DNA of 64,000 bases from Spisula solida (GCA_947247005.1 OX365957.1:14046817-14110816), one strand, 5' to 3'. Shown: positions 10,901 to 22,978, counted from the first letter of the stretch. Program-made: numbers and translations. Notes: a model not told the origin generated them from the sequence alone.

Positions 10901-13900
10901 TTGCGTTTGCTGCATAAATGTAAGAAAAGTCCCTGAAAACCCTCAAAATTGACAAAAATTCTCATCCTAGATTTAAGTGATAGTGGAAGGCTTTATTGAC
11001 TAATATAGGTGGACAGATATATACAGAGGTATGACAAGGATATAGCAAGGATGGAGGCTGATTTAAAGCAATATGTGTCCAGTGGCTCGGACGATGAAAA
11101 CAAAGAGAATAATGGCAAAAGTTTGTATTTATTGTTAGAATATTTTTGGGGGAAATGTTGAGTGAAATACAACTGTTTTTCTATGGCAACTGAACCTCAT
11201 TGTTAGCTGACATAAAGGGATGTAGTTTCTCATTTCTTCTAAACTTCTATATATTGAAATTAGGGTTTGAATACAGGTCCGTATTTCATCCATGTTTTGT
11301 TTTGATCCTTCAAATAATAAAAATCACCCTTGAGATTGACCAATCATTTGTGACTATTGTCTGGCCTTTAAGAATATGTGTGCCGCCTAGTATGTTCCTC
11401 CTTTTAAAAAGGCTTTAAAATGAATCTTTCCTGTACATGATTTGCTGAGGTTCTTCCTCAAAACGAAATACCTATAAGTTATATTTTACCATTATGCATA
11501 CTTCTTTACAAACTTATCTTTATACAAATCTGCGAGCCCTTTATTCAGTACACATGAGATGTCAGATTGTCTAGAAAAGTTGTTGCAGGAGCTGGTCAAA
11601 GTTTAAGCACATGTCTGTGTTTGTGATCTTTAGACCATAGTGTAAGTTTTTACTCTTGTGACGATGGATAATAGAGTGTCGAAAGTGACACTGATAAATC
11701 TAAGCTGTAATAACTTTGTTCAAATCACAGTCAATCTAAAATAAATTCATGAAAAAATTGTGGGGGGTTTTGTTCAGAAAGGGGTGGAATTCAATTTTCC
11801 CTAAAAAGATATCAAAGGGTACTGCTTAACTCTTCAATAGACAAAAATCATTGTAATATTAACGATTCAACAGAATACATACATTAACCAGTGTTTAAAA
11901 GTTGACCAGCTTTTACTTCTAATTCGCTGGCTTAGAATTAGAAGGTCATAAGTTGAAAAAGCTTGTTTTCCGTAAGTAAAGAGTAGTTTTCAGACAGTTT
12001 TTTTTCTTGTTTTCTCAAAATATTGATTTTGTACTTACGACCTTCTAATTCTAAGCCAGCTAATTATGGTTTTAATGATATCACATGTTATTTATGTTAT
12101 ATTCACTCTAACCAATGTTAATTTCATAAAGGTTGATAAACATATACGAAAGCTAGATGCAGACCTTGCGAGATTTGAGGCGGATTTACGAGACAAAAAT
12201 CTCCACAAACCAAACACAGACGATAAATCGGACACAGGAAAAAAATCAAGTGTGTATTATACCATCATGTTGTGAAAGTTCATCTGTAATAATCATTCAT
12301 CATGATTCATCAATATAATGTTGTTTGGTGCATGTATACATTGCAGTGTTTTTATGCCCCCGTATCGATAGATCGGGAGGCATATAGTGATTCACCTGTT
12401 TGTCCGTCCGGTTAACCCAAATTTACCGTTTCTTCTAGCATCATTATGGCTTGCTACAAAGCTTCCATACTTGCATGGATATTGTATATGAACACTCTCC
12501 ACATGCCTGTATCACCTGACCCCATTTTGACCTTCACCTTGACCTAATTTTGGACTTAAGACTTATTGAAGGGCCAAAGTCTTGATTAACCCAAATTGAC
12601 CGTTTCTTCTAGCATTAATATGGCTTGCTACAAAGCTTCCATACTTGCATGGATGTAAGACTTATTGAAGGGCCAAAGTCTTGATTAACCCAAATTGACC
12701 GTTTCTTCTAGCATTAATATGGCTTGCTACAAAGCTTCCATACTTGCATGGATGTTGTTTATGAACACTCTTCACATACTTGTATCACCTGACCCCATTT
12801 TGACCTTCACCTTGACCTAATTTTGGACTTAGACTTATTGAAGGGTAACCCAAATTGACCGTTTCTTCTAGCATTAATATGGCTTGCTACAAAGCTTTCA
12901 TACTTGCATGGATGTTGTATATGAACACTCTCCACACGCTTGTATCACCTAATCCAATTTTGACCTTCACCTTGACCTAATTTTGGACTTAGGCTTATTT
13001 ATGGACAAGGCTTTCACAGGGGGCATACGCGTTTATTGAACGCAGTCTTGTTAGTCCCCTACCAGTTTTTGACCGGAGGGGACTATAGGTTTGCCGTCAG
13101 TCAGTCAGTCCGTCCGTCCGTCAAAAAATCTGGATCCTGAAATAACTCAAACAGTTTCCAAGCTAGGTTTATGAAACTTGGTATGTGGATAGAGGGCAAT
13201 AAGAGGATTATGCACGTCTAAAAGTAGTTTGATTCTGACAAAATTTGTGGTTGCTATGGCGACAGAAAGAGTTAAAATATGCCCAAATCTGGATCTTTCT
13301 GTAACTCAAACCGTGTCCAAGCTAGGTTTATGAAACTGGGTATGTGGATAGATGGCAATAAGGGGATTATGCATGTCTAATATTTTGATTCTGACAAAAA
13401 TTGTGGTTGCTATGGCAAAAGAAACATTGAAAATGGCTTCAAACCGGTAGGGGACTTCTGTATTGCTTGCAATTCTTAATTACTTGTTATCCCTATTTCG
13501 GGAACATCATAGCCCATTGCTTTGGATTGAGAATATTAGCAGGGTTTCGGTCAAAACAGGGAAAAGTACAGATGTACAAAAAATTAATACCTTAACCTGT
13601 TACAGCCAATCGGTATACAATAACTTGAGTTATGTTCATTACGTGCATCTGCTATTTTGTGTTTTTCAAACTAAAGTTTAGTTGTACATGTATGTAGTTG
13701 TTGCTTTTTACAGGAGAATTAATGGGTCGATTTTTCTCAGTGTTAATTTTAACTCTGAATAGGAAAGCACTGAAAGACGAAAATGAAAATAGAATTGCTA
13801 AAATAGTCATTGAATTGCATCTTTTTAGGTGCATTAGCTATAACGAGTGATACAGGCCCTCATGCTTTCTTGCTAGTATCAGTTGCAATCTTTTCTGAAG

Positions 13901-16900
13901 TAGGCCTACTATTATTATTTGCGTTTAAGTAATTAATTATGCACCCATCAAAGATGAGGGGGTCTTCATACTATATTTCTCATGCTTTGCGCATGTAGGT
14001 TGTTCAGTCTGCGTGTATGGTGGTTGGTAAACCAAATGTTGTTCTATCAGTAACTCAAGCATGGTTGCACCTTCTAGCATCTTAAAACTTTATAGGGAAG
14101 TTAGTTGTCATTAGTAGACAAACAGTAGGTCAAAGGTCGCCTTGACCTTTAAGATGAAAGACCAGGGTTGGCAAAAACCCGGGTTTTAAGCGTAAAACCC
14201 AGCCGGGCAGGAAATACTGGGAAACCCCAGGGTTTTACTGGGCAAAGACTGTTTGACTGCCATGAGAACATAAATATCATATCTTTACACATATTTCTTA
14301 TTCTCATTGTGTTTATTCAACCAAATTTAGGTTCGACAATTAAGACTTGAGCACTGGTTCACTGTATTTTCATGGGGCAAATTACAAAATGTACTACATT
14401 TGAATAGAAATCTATCGTTAAAACAAAGTCTGACAGCAGCACTGTTTATCTGGAAACCTTTCAGGTGTATAGTGCAAACACATATACTTGGTCCTTGACC
14501 TTTATGCATGTCAGAATGTATTTCCGTAATTCCCCGAGTGTAAGTTGTGGTCGTGTATTGCTAGCAGGGTACAAGCTCCTTGCACAAAATTTATTTTTCT
14601 GTGAGAATGCTGTGCCTTGCAGTATATTAAGATTAGTATTTATAGTACACCTCATATTCGTAATACTCCCCCGCTTATGAAAACAAAGACCAAAGGTAAA
14701 TTATAGACAAGAAAAAAGATAAAAACAAATCTGACAGGCAGGGAAGGCAGCACTCACCTGTTAAACCATGCTAATAGAAGGTTTGAGGACCAGGTTCATT
14801 TGTTTGCACTATACGTCACCAAAATCATCTGTAAATTCTCAGGCCTGGTATTTTTTAGGCCTATGCTTGATTTCAGGTTTTGAATCCTGAATTTTCCTTC
14901 TTTGTTTACATTGAAAATTAAGGTTTCAGGCTTTAAAACTGGGATTTTCAGGCTTGAGAATGATAGCTTGTAATCCTAATGTTGTCGACTGTCGGCTCTT
15001 GTCGTGTATATAGTCTAATGTTGTATTTTTGTGATAGATGTGTGCTTATATTTCTGACTTGTGCTTTTAATGTTTTTGTTTGGAATCTTAGAAGCCATAT
15101 TGGTGATATTTTGTTTTCTGATTTCATGTACAATATTTCAGTGCTGTCTTAATTATAGTAATATTTATTAGCTTTTGTGATTGTTTTTTGTCCGTCGTCC
15201 GTCCGTCTGTTAAACAATTCACCGTTAACACTCTAGCACTTTCAATTTTGCTTTGATCTTCACCGAACTTGGTCAGTAGTTGTATCTCAATGAAATCTAG
15301 GTCAAGTTGTAAGATGGGTCATTTGGGGTCAAAAACTAGGTAAAAAGATCAAATAATAGCAAAACCTTGTTAACACTCTGGAGGTCACATTTTTGTTCTT
15401 CACCAAACTTGGGTCTGTAGTTGTATCTCAAAGAAATCTAGGTCAAGTTTGAATAAGGGTCATGTGGGGTCAAAAACTAGGTCAGAAGGTCAAATAATAG
15501 AAAAACCTAATTAACTCTCTTGAGGCCATATTTTTTTTGCTTTAATCTTGATCTACTTTGCTCAAAATGTCTATCTTGATGACCCTAAGCTCAAAAACTA
15601 GGTCAAAGGGTCAAATAATAGGAAAACCTTGTTAACACTCTGGGGGCCACATTATTGCTTTGATCTTCACCAAACTTGGTCGGTAGTTGTATCTCAATGA
15701 AATCTAGGCCAGGTTCGAAGTTGGGTCATGTGGGGTCAAAAACGAGGTCAAAAGGTCAAATAATAGCAAAACCTTGTAAACACTCTGGATGTCACAATTT
15801 TGCTTTAATCTTGATCAACTTTGGTCAAAATGTCTATCTTGATGACCTTTGACCACGTTTGAAGTTGGGTCATGTGGGTAAAAAAACTAGGTCAATATGT
15901 CAAATAATAGCAAAACCTTTTTAACGCTCTGAAGACCTCAGTTTTGCTTTAACCTTCATCAAGTTTAGTAAATATGTTTATCTTGATGACCTTAAGGTCA
16001 AGTTCAAAGTTTGGCCATGTTTAGCAGGTGAGCGCCCCAGGATCTATGATCCTCTTGTTATGGTTATAAAAGCTTTTGTCACATGTTACATTGTCAAAAT
16101 GGGTATGATTCCAGTATAGCCTATAGGTTGGTTATTTTCTCACTGGACATTAGCTAGTAGTCAGAGGTCCTACAAATCAGAGTTTATGCACTAGAAAAAA
16201 TTAACTTAAAAATCCAATATATTGACTATTTTAAAATTAGTCATTTCAAATTCTAATTTAAATTCAAAACAGAGTATTCGGGTAGGATATGGATTAATGG
16301 CATTATCCCTCAGTAGGACCCCTGTGTCGAGTCTTGCACATGTTGAGAAATTGTCAGTTGCTTGTGAAAGACACAATGTAGGCTATTACTGGTTGACAAT
16401 TTAGTCAAGGAAAGGGATTAGGTCACCTAAATATTGGACTCTTCCCAGGGGGTGGGTCCATAATTTGAAAAATAAAATGGTTGGGAGAAATGTTTATCAT
16501 CACTCTTTAGTCTTACATCACATTTCAATTTATTTAGAAACTTGCACTTTATTAATGTTTAAATCTTATTACTACTGATCTTTTAACATTCATGCTTAAG
16601 TTCAGAAATAATCCTTATCAGGTTTTTCTTACTCTAATCAACCATATTTTACATGTATATTCACTGATCTTCAAAGTTCAGACTTAAAATAATTGATTTT
16701 TATTTTCTGTAGAGTGGTAGAAAGTGTGATGATATTTTTTGTCCATCAGGTTTCCTGATAAATTTCAACACATCTTATTTCTTAGTAGATATGTAATGGT
16801 GTTATCCACCTTACATTCAGCAATATTTTTATTAGTCACATCATTTCAGTGTAAATCATACCATGCTATGTAAAAATAGTACATTATAGTTTCTTTTGAT

Positions 16901-17308
16901 GAAGTGAAATTTTGACCTTATTTTGGCTGACCGCAGTCCAATCTCAATTTCCTTTACGCTGTTAGAGATCTTAATACACTTCGTAAGAGGACATGTTCAA
17001 ATGACCTCTCTGGCACACCATTATGTCACATAGCCTCAGCCGTGTTTCACCGCACTTTCCGATTTGTGAAAGAAGCGATTTGATTGGATGACTTAAAGTT
17101 CACATAGACGACACGTGACCCCATATGCAGTGTCGTCAGATCCTATATCAACGTAAAGTAGTGAAGCGTAATAAGGGTCTGATTTTAATGAGATTGACCG
17201 CAGTCGTTAATTTCACCAAACGTGATAGCTTAACATGGTTATCCAACAAAAAAGATTCTTCTTCTGCCATTTATAATTTGCAGGACCCACTCTGGGGCAT
17301 TGTCGCAA

Positions 17309-17340
<32 letters not shown>

Positions 17341-19264
17341 TGTCTGACAAGGGCAGACTTATACATCAACGGAGAGACAGAGGTGTGATACAAGGAATCC
17401 GGGTGCATTACCCTAGCTCGTTTTCATACATTGTAGGATGGTGTTTGCATCAATAAATTTTGAAGTCCTTCTTTCTGTAAAAAAGATAGATTTATCAAAC
17501 CAGAGTGACCGTGTCAGAAATTTTGCTGAGTGATCTTTTGTTAGCTCAACAGTCACATAGCAACTGTGTGAGCTTTTGTGATTGTTCTTCGTCCATCAAT
17601 CCGTTGTCTATCTATCCATTGACTATCCATTCACAAGCAATTGCTTGTTAAGACCCTAGAGGTCACAATTTTGGCTAATCTTTATGAAACTTTGTCACAA
17701 TGATCTTTTTAAAGTCTGAGTCAAGTTTGATATTCGGTCAGCTCGGGTCAAAAACTAGGTTGCAAGGTCAATTAATAGAGAAACCTTGTTGACACACTGG
17801 ATGTCTCAATTTTGGCCTAATCTTTATGACACTTGGTCACAATAATTGTCTGTACAAAATCTGGGTCTCTTTCGATCTTGGGTCACCTGACAGGGATTAA
17901 AACTAGGTCACTAGGGTCAAATTCAAATAAAACCTTGTGTACACACTAGAGGTCACACCTTTGACGCTAGAGGTCAGGTTTTTTTGTTTTATGAATCATG
18001 GTCACATTGGATATCTGCATAAAATATAGGTCAAGTTCAACATTGTGTCATCTGGGATAAAAAATAGGTAACAAGGTGCATGTTATTGGGTCATCTTGGC
18101 CCTCGTGTTATTACTACATAGGAAATTGATATGTTTTCAACATAACCACATGTACACAATGTCATGTTGTCTCTTTCCAGAATGAATAGATTAGGGGTCT
18201 ATTGAATAAAGGGTTTAAAGTCATGACAGCCAGGGAGGGTCACCGATGGTATCAGGGGAATGCTATAAGCACTTTAAGGTCACCTTGTGAAGGTCATTAT
18301 TAGTATGAAAATAATTTTGTTGAATGTGATTGATTTGATTATAAAAGAATTCTGTTCTTTATTATTTCAGATTTAAAAGAAAAAGATAAAAAGAAGAGAA
18401 AATCAATGAAAGATGAATTTGAAGACGAAATTCCTAAAAAGAAAAAGAAGAAAGGACAAGGGTATGCCTCAGTTGTTGTTTATACATTACTGCTGGAGAG
18501 ACAATTATCCATTTAACTGCCCTAGATGTTAAACTGACCGAGACGTTTAACAGACTCTGGGTTGGTTTTCAAAATAAAAAATGTGCTAATAAGACTTCAT
18601 ACGGACATGAAAAAAACGTTTTGTCCGGAAAAGTTGTAGAATTTTGGAAATATAAAATTTCGGGATTGAAAACATTTTAGCTTTGGAAACAACTACTTCA
18701 GAGCTGTTTTGAGTGCTTGAGTGACTACATCGAAAATATTCAAGTGTTTCTTTGTCATAAACGTCCTGTGACAGTTTGAAAGGGGATATCATCATAAAAT
18801 TGCATTGCAATCCACCCCCATGCTACATTGTTGATATAATAATAATCAAAAATTTTATCAACCAAAGGTTTTGATACTTTCAATGCATATTTCTAGGTCG
18901 ATGGATTCATTTCTCATAATTATTATATCAAGCGTGTTTCAAATTTCTGAATTTCGGTGATTGACACTTCACACATATTTCTAGGGGATGGATTGATTTC
19001 TCATAATCATTATATCAAATGTGTTACTAAATTTCTGAATTTCTTTGATAATATGAAACAAAAGTCTTATTATTTCTGAAATTATTGACATTTCAGGCAG
19101 TTAGAGCCGGCCCCGCCCCCAATGATATCGCCATTATTATCGTTGACGATGAATAATCCATCAGATGTGCTGGACATGCCGGTAGATCCTAACGAACCTA
19201 CATACTGTCTCTGTCATCAAGTATCCTACGGTGAAATGATTGGCTGTGATAACCTAGACGTAAG

Positions 19265-19328
<64 letters not shown>

Positions 19329-20352
19329 TATTTATTTATTTATTTATTTATTTATTGATTGATAGGCTGTGATAACCTAGACTTAATTGATTGATTGATT
19401 GAATCGAGCCCTACGGTACTTGAATTATACCCCCTGTTGTTTGGAATCTAGCCATGTCTTAATTACACCCCCTGTTGTTTGGAATCTAGCCATGTCTTAA
19501 TTACACCCCCTGTTGTTGGGAATCATAACCTTGCCTGAATTGCACACCCTGGTGTCTGTAATCTAGCCCTACATGAATTATACATCTCTCAATGTGGACT
19601 CTAGCACGACCTAAACCAGCTCACCCTTGGACCAAGTTTTGTAGAGTTCTGGGCCTTGTTTCCGCAACTAGTTTTAAAACAGTCGCATTGAAACTCAATG
19701 ATCAGGGGTAAAATGTACAGTCAGTTTAATGGACTCATGTCTGAAAATAGACTCTGTGTTCTACCACTATTCGAAGAATAAGTGGAGCTATTGCAGTCAC
19801 CCGAGCGTCGTCGTTGGCGAATTGCTAATGTTAAAGTTTAGGTACACGTTTTTTAACCTCTAATATCTTCAAAGTGTATTGATATATCGCTTTGATACTA
19901 TGCATTCTTGTTCACCATCATTACCTTAACCCATACACAGGAGTATGTAACTCTATCAAGGATTTTGTTGAAATTATGCTCCCATTTCAACTTAGAAAAG
20001 CTAATGTTAATATGTTCAAAGTGCATTTACATATTAATATACTATTCTAGCATGGCACTGAGAATAGTGGAGCACGCTGTTCGTGGACAGCTCTTGTTTA
20101 CCTGTCTTTCACAGCAAATCACATTCAACCGTTTATAGCAGGTTATTGTTTACTTCAGATGTTTGGGTCTTTTGATTAAGTCAGATTGTTGCTTAAATAA
20201 GTCAAGCAGTGACACATATTTGACTATAATTATTTCATATCTTATTCCAGTGTCCCATTGAATGGTTTCACTTTGGTTGCGTGGGGCTGACGGCGAAACC
20301 TAAAGGGAAATGGTATTGTCCTCGATGTACAGAAGAAAGAAAGAAGAAATGA
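7902..20352 (+). CDS. ING4/5: Inhibitor of growth protein, ING4/ING5 type (multi-exon, 249 aa)
   Basis: Coding exons are 7902-7938, 8381-8452, 9312-9478, 12132-12249 (4b; alternative 4a 11009-11120), 18371-18461, 19097-19259 and 20251-20352 (TGA). All junctions are GT-AG with matching phases, giving 249 aa (247 with 4a), the size of human ING4. Residues 1-105 are the ING N-terminal helical dimerisation domain (starts [13 protein letters not shown], contains [15 protein letters not shown]). Residues 135-160 hold basic NLS clusters (KKKRK, KKKKKK). Residues 197-245 are a C4HC3 PHD finger with zinc ligands C199, C201, C212, C217, H223, C226, C239 and C242. Y198 and W221 fit the aromatic cage known to bind H3K4me3, and the finger ends in a basic tail. 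Family knowledge: ING4/5 recruit HBO1-type acetyltransferase complexes to H3K4me3 chromatin in the nucleus. The start is fixed by family alignment and by a TISU/YY1-like context. Introns hold MITEs and satellite-like repeats. I cannot choose between ING4 and ING5; invertebrates often have one combined orthologue. Confidence 0.95.
10535..10812. mobile_element. MITE with TIR CTCATTAAAATCAGACCC, copy 1
   Basis: The inverted ends are about 55 bp (CTCATTAAAATCAGACCCTA and its mate GGGTCTGATATAAATGAG). The interior has CATTTCTTTACGCTG and GCGTAAAGTAGTGAAGCG. It lies in the ING intron just upstream of exon 4a. Relatives are at 16935 and 25163. Confidence 0.75.
11009..11120 (+). CDS. ING4/5: ING exon 4a, alternative copy of exon 4
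   Basis: The 112-nt exon is preceded by AG and followed by GTTTGT. It encodes [20 protein letters not shown] and then a short acidic linker ([14 protein letters not shown]). It is clearly homologous to exon 4b ([20 protein letters not shown]) but diverged. Both copies start in phase 0 and end after one base of a codon. Using both (230 nt) or neither breaks the frame, so they can only be mutually exclusive. The exon encodes the last part of the N-terminal helical domain and the first part of the linker. Confidence 0.85.
11927..12059. mobile_element. Palindromic MITE between ING exons 4a and 4b
   Basis: 27-bp arms CTGGCTTAGAATTAGAAGGT and complement enclose about 75 bp. Flanking CTAATT on both sides may be a target duplication. 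It ends 72 bp before exon 4b. The arms can pair in the pre-mRNA. Confidence 0.8.
12132..12249 (+). CDS. ING4/5: ING exon 4b, canonical copy of exon 4
   Basis: This 118-nt exon is preceded by an AAAG acceptor and followed by GTGTGT. It encodes [20 protein letters not shown] plus a polar linker, closest to the sequence known from vertebrate ING4 and ING5. It follows exon 4a by about 1 kb and lies 72 bp downstream of a palindromic MITE (11927-12059). Confidence 0.93.
12351..13051 (+). repeat. Satellite-like dispersed repeat (TATGCCCCC family), expanded copy
   Basis: Same family as 28217-29020, with internal tandem duplications. It lies in the intron between ING exons 4b and 5 and abuts another repeat family at 13052. 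Confidence 0.85.
13052..13466 (+). repeat. Dispersed repeat of the CCCCTACCRGTTTGA family
   Basis: It begins TAGTCCCCTACCAGTTTTTG and ends ACCGGTAGGGGACTTCTGTA, with two internal copies of GTTTATGAAACTTGGTATGT-like sequence. Related copies in opposite orientation are at 5830-6010 and 35881-36141. It lies in an ING intron. Confidence 0.75.
15170..16060 (+). repeat. AGGTCA-rich tandem/dispersed repeat, about 110-bp unit
   Basis: Units contain AACCTTGTTAACACTCTGG, CTTCACCAAACTTGGTC and GGTCAAAAACTAGGTCA, repeated about seven times. Perfect direct repeats of AGGTCA with a 2-bp spacer occur at 15479-15492 and 15745-15758. It lies in the ING intron 5' of exon 5. Confidence 0.8.
16935..17197. mobile_element. 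MITE with TIR CTCATTAAAATCAGACCC, copy 2 (left end eroded)
   Basis: It aligns with 10535-10812 from CTTTACGCTGTTAGAGATCT to GGGTCTGATTTTAATGAG. Confidence 0.7.
17310..17332. repeat. Poly-T tract
   Basis: 23-nt T homopolymer in the ING intron. Confidence 0.9.
17545..18115 (+). repeat. Diverged copy of the AGGTCA-rich repeat
   Basis: Same landmarks (AACCTTGTTGACACACTGGA, GGTCAAAAACTAGGTTGCAA) at lower identity than 15170-16060. It lies in the same ING intron. Confidence 0.65.
18850..19075. repeat. About 100-bp tandem duplication in ING intron 5
   Basis: ATATTTCTAGGTCGATGGAT and ATATTTCTAGGGGATGGATT start two similar units containing TTTCTCATAATTATTATATC. Confidence 0.7.
19261..19396 (+). repeat. 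TGAT/TTTA microsatellite plus duplicated end of ING exon 6
   Basis: (TGAT)n of about 16 copies, then (TTTA)n of about 7, start 7 bp inside intron 6. They are followed at 19363-19382 by GGCTGTGATAACCTAGAC, an exact 18-nt copy of the last bases of exon 6, and then TTAATTGATTG, where the real donor reads GTAAGTATTGATTG. Confidence 0.9.
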
Positions 20353-20966
20353 CTCTGAAGTGTGTTTTTATGTATAGGAGACTGAGATTTTTAAAGTTAT
20401 TATTATTATCTCCCCTTGTTGACAAATCTCATCAAATGAGGCTATTGTGCTAGTATGACTAATTTCTTTGATTATAATACAGTGCAACCTCTGTAGAGAA
20501 ACACCTACTGGGAGCTGCAAGTATTTGCTGTTGTTTAAAGGTTGTTACACTCTAGAGGTTGAATTTAGAGTTAATATAGGCCAAGGAAAATGTTCAAGGT
20601 GTTGTTATAGAGCGGTTATTGCTCTATAGAGGGCCTCTCTGGAGAGGTATACTGTAGTGTCTGACGCTCACTCAGATCATCGCTAATATATTAATGTTGA
20701 CTCTATAAATTTGTTTTCTATTAGCACCATGCTTTAGGCTTAGGGGTTAATATGAAGTGATTACTATTTAATCTTTTATCAGAATGGGCTTATGACATCT
20801 GACATGTGATAATCATAGGATTTATTTATACTAGCACAAGATTATTATTTCCACCCCTGTATTATAAGTAGTGATGGATTTATTTATGGTCTAGTAACAA
20901 GGTAATGTATGTACTTGTAAAGTGACTTCATTCTTTAATATCCAGTTCATGTATGTTATGAACATA

Positions 20967-21198
20967 CAGGGTGTTAAAAAAGTTTGTACTCGAAGTTTAA
21001 TTTCATACTAATTTTACCTGATTTATGTATGCAGAGTACAATTCTAATTTCTTACTCTGATAGCTCATTGTATGCCAGACAGAGTAGAAGATTGGTAGAA
21101 CCCTCTGCACTTAAGACTGAAAATTTTACATTCTTCTTACATCAGAAAAATAAACTATTGAATTTTGAACATTGAGAACAAACTTTTTTACCACCCTG
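20967..21198. mobile_element. TA-flanked MITE (CAGGGTGTTAAAAAAGT family), copy 1
   Basis: Ends CAGGGTGTTAAAAAAGTTTG and AACTTTTTTACCACCCTG, flanked by TA. It lies about 600 bp past the ING stop and may sit in its 3' UTR. Confidence 0.8.
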
Positions 21199-21298
21199 TA
21201 CATGTACTGTGCAACATAATATCCTCCCAATGCTTTACAACATACCGGTATATGGACATGTCTCATCAATAATATACTTATAACTGTTTTGGTCATCT

Positions 21299-21569
21299 GG
21301 GTATTGTTTTATCAAAGCACTTACAGAAACTTCATGCCAAAATTTAAATTCTTCATATGGCAATGCTGATTTTACCAATAAAACTGTAAACTGTATAATA
21401 TTTTTACGACTACAGTGTGGTTAATGCATTTGCAACATTACCAATGATTCTGTTAATGAACTCAAGGGCCAAATATGTCCCCTATTTGTATTTGTAGTTA
21501 AAAAATTATAAGGAAATTAAATTTGAGCGTAACTTTATAATTTCCGTAAGTGCTTTGATATAACAGTAC
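21299..21569. mobile_element. MITE with TIR ACTGTTTTATCAAAGCACTTA, copy 1
   Basis: Ends TATTGTTTTATCAAAGCACT and AAGTGCTTTGATATAACAGT. AT-rich interior. Confidence 0.75.
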
Positions 21570-22057
21570 TCAGTTAGTCCATGAAACGTATGTATAGCTT
21601 GTACACATCAACATGACCAGCATTCACAGAGGTACAAGTTTACATATTTTTTACAAAAGAAAATTCATAAATTTCAGTAAAGTGAATTTTTATCTAAGAT
21701 GGACTTAACTTTTTGGTTCTCATTTTGACAACTGTCTGAGTTGTGTGAGATGAATATTTAAAAAAAAATTCCAAGTGAAAAATTTACATCCAAGAAAACT
21801 TTTAAAGAAAAAATCTTAAGAAGCATGGTGAATACTGATCCTCTGATTTGCTAGATATCATTTGTGTTCATTATTTTACTAGGGCCAAAACTTAAGGTTG
21901 TTGTTGAGCTACATAAATTGATGGACTTCAAATTAAATTTTTGGGTATTTTATTTAAGTAAGTTAATTTAATTAAAGTGTTGGTGAGTTATATTGTTTCT
22001 TACTAGTCTTTATAAGCCTGTCTGCCTAGGTTAACAGCATTCAAACAGTTATAAATG

Positions 22058-22315
22058 CAGGGGTTACAATTTCCCGGATTTATCCGAATGTCTTTCCTGG
22101 AAGAGCTATGCTTTCTGACCAAAATAAAAGTTATTTGATGAAAATGTCTCAAGAAATGGCAAAGGTTATGGTCAGGTATGTCTGCTCTAAATGATTTTCT
22201 TCAATAAAAAGTTTGAAAAACTGAGTTTTATATGGTTGACGGCCTCTAGTTTGTCGAAAATGGTCAGCCGCATATGATTTTCAGGATTTTTAATTTGGCT
22301 CTGTTGACACCCCTG
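22058..22315. mobile_element. hAT-like MITE (CAGGGGTGTCAA family), copy 1
   Basis: Ends CAGGGGTTACAATTTCC and GTTGACACCCCTG. Flanks TATAAATG and TGTAAATG agree at 7 of 8 bases, suiting an 8-bp hAT target duplication. Confidence 0.75.
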
Positions 22316-22339
22316 TAAATGTGTCGGTCACATGGTAGT

Positions 22340-22645
22340 AGTCTCGATGCTTCTTAGTTCCGTCAGGGAATTGTACTGTTTTCATTTGGCTCTGACGGAA
22401 CTGAAAACCAATGTAATGTTTGGATGGAACTCTGGATTCTCAACATCTGACGAAACTGAAAACCAATGTAATGTTTGGAGGGAACTCGGGATTCTCAACA
22501 TCTGACGGAACTGAAAACCAATGTAATGTTTGGATGGAACTCGGGATTCTCAACATCTGACGGAACTGAAAACCAATGTAATGTTTGGATGGAACTCGGG
22601 ATTCTCAACATCTGACGGAACTGAGAAGTGGTGAATCAGGATTAC
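22340..22645. repeat. 55-bp tandem repeat inside a foldback MITE
   Basis: The outer arms CTTCTTAGTTCCGTCAGGGA and TGACGGAACTGAGAAGTGG match the family at 50678-50885. Inside, the unit GACGGAACTGAAAACCAATG...GGAACTCGGGATTCTCAACA is repeated about four times with few changes. Confidence 0.8.
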
Positions 22646-22978
22646 TACTGTGCAGCACTTCATTGTTAAATCTCATATTTTTTCAACAAAAAAACTTGAT
22701 TAAAGAATTCGGCAGACAGTTGCCTGTGCAATTGTTACGTTGAACAACATATCTACAATTTATTTTTGATTATGGACATGCATCTTTGCAGGAATGTTTC
22801 ACAGACTATGAAATTTCGCTTGTGGAGTTTTTATGCTAGAACCAGATTTCAGTAGAGTTATGTCACTTGGTTGAAAACCTACATATTGTTGAATTTTTTG
22901 TTTTAACTACTATAAGGGAGGTAGTTGTGACATGCTTCTTCTACTTCAACATCCAACATCCACATCTGTTGTATATTG

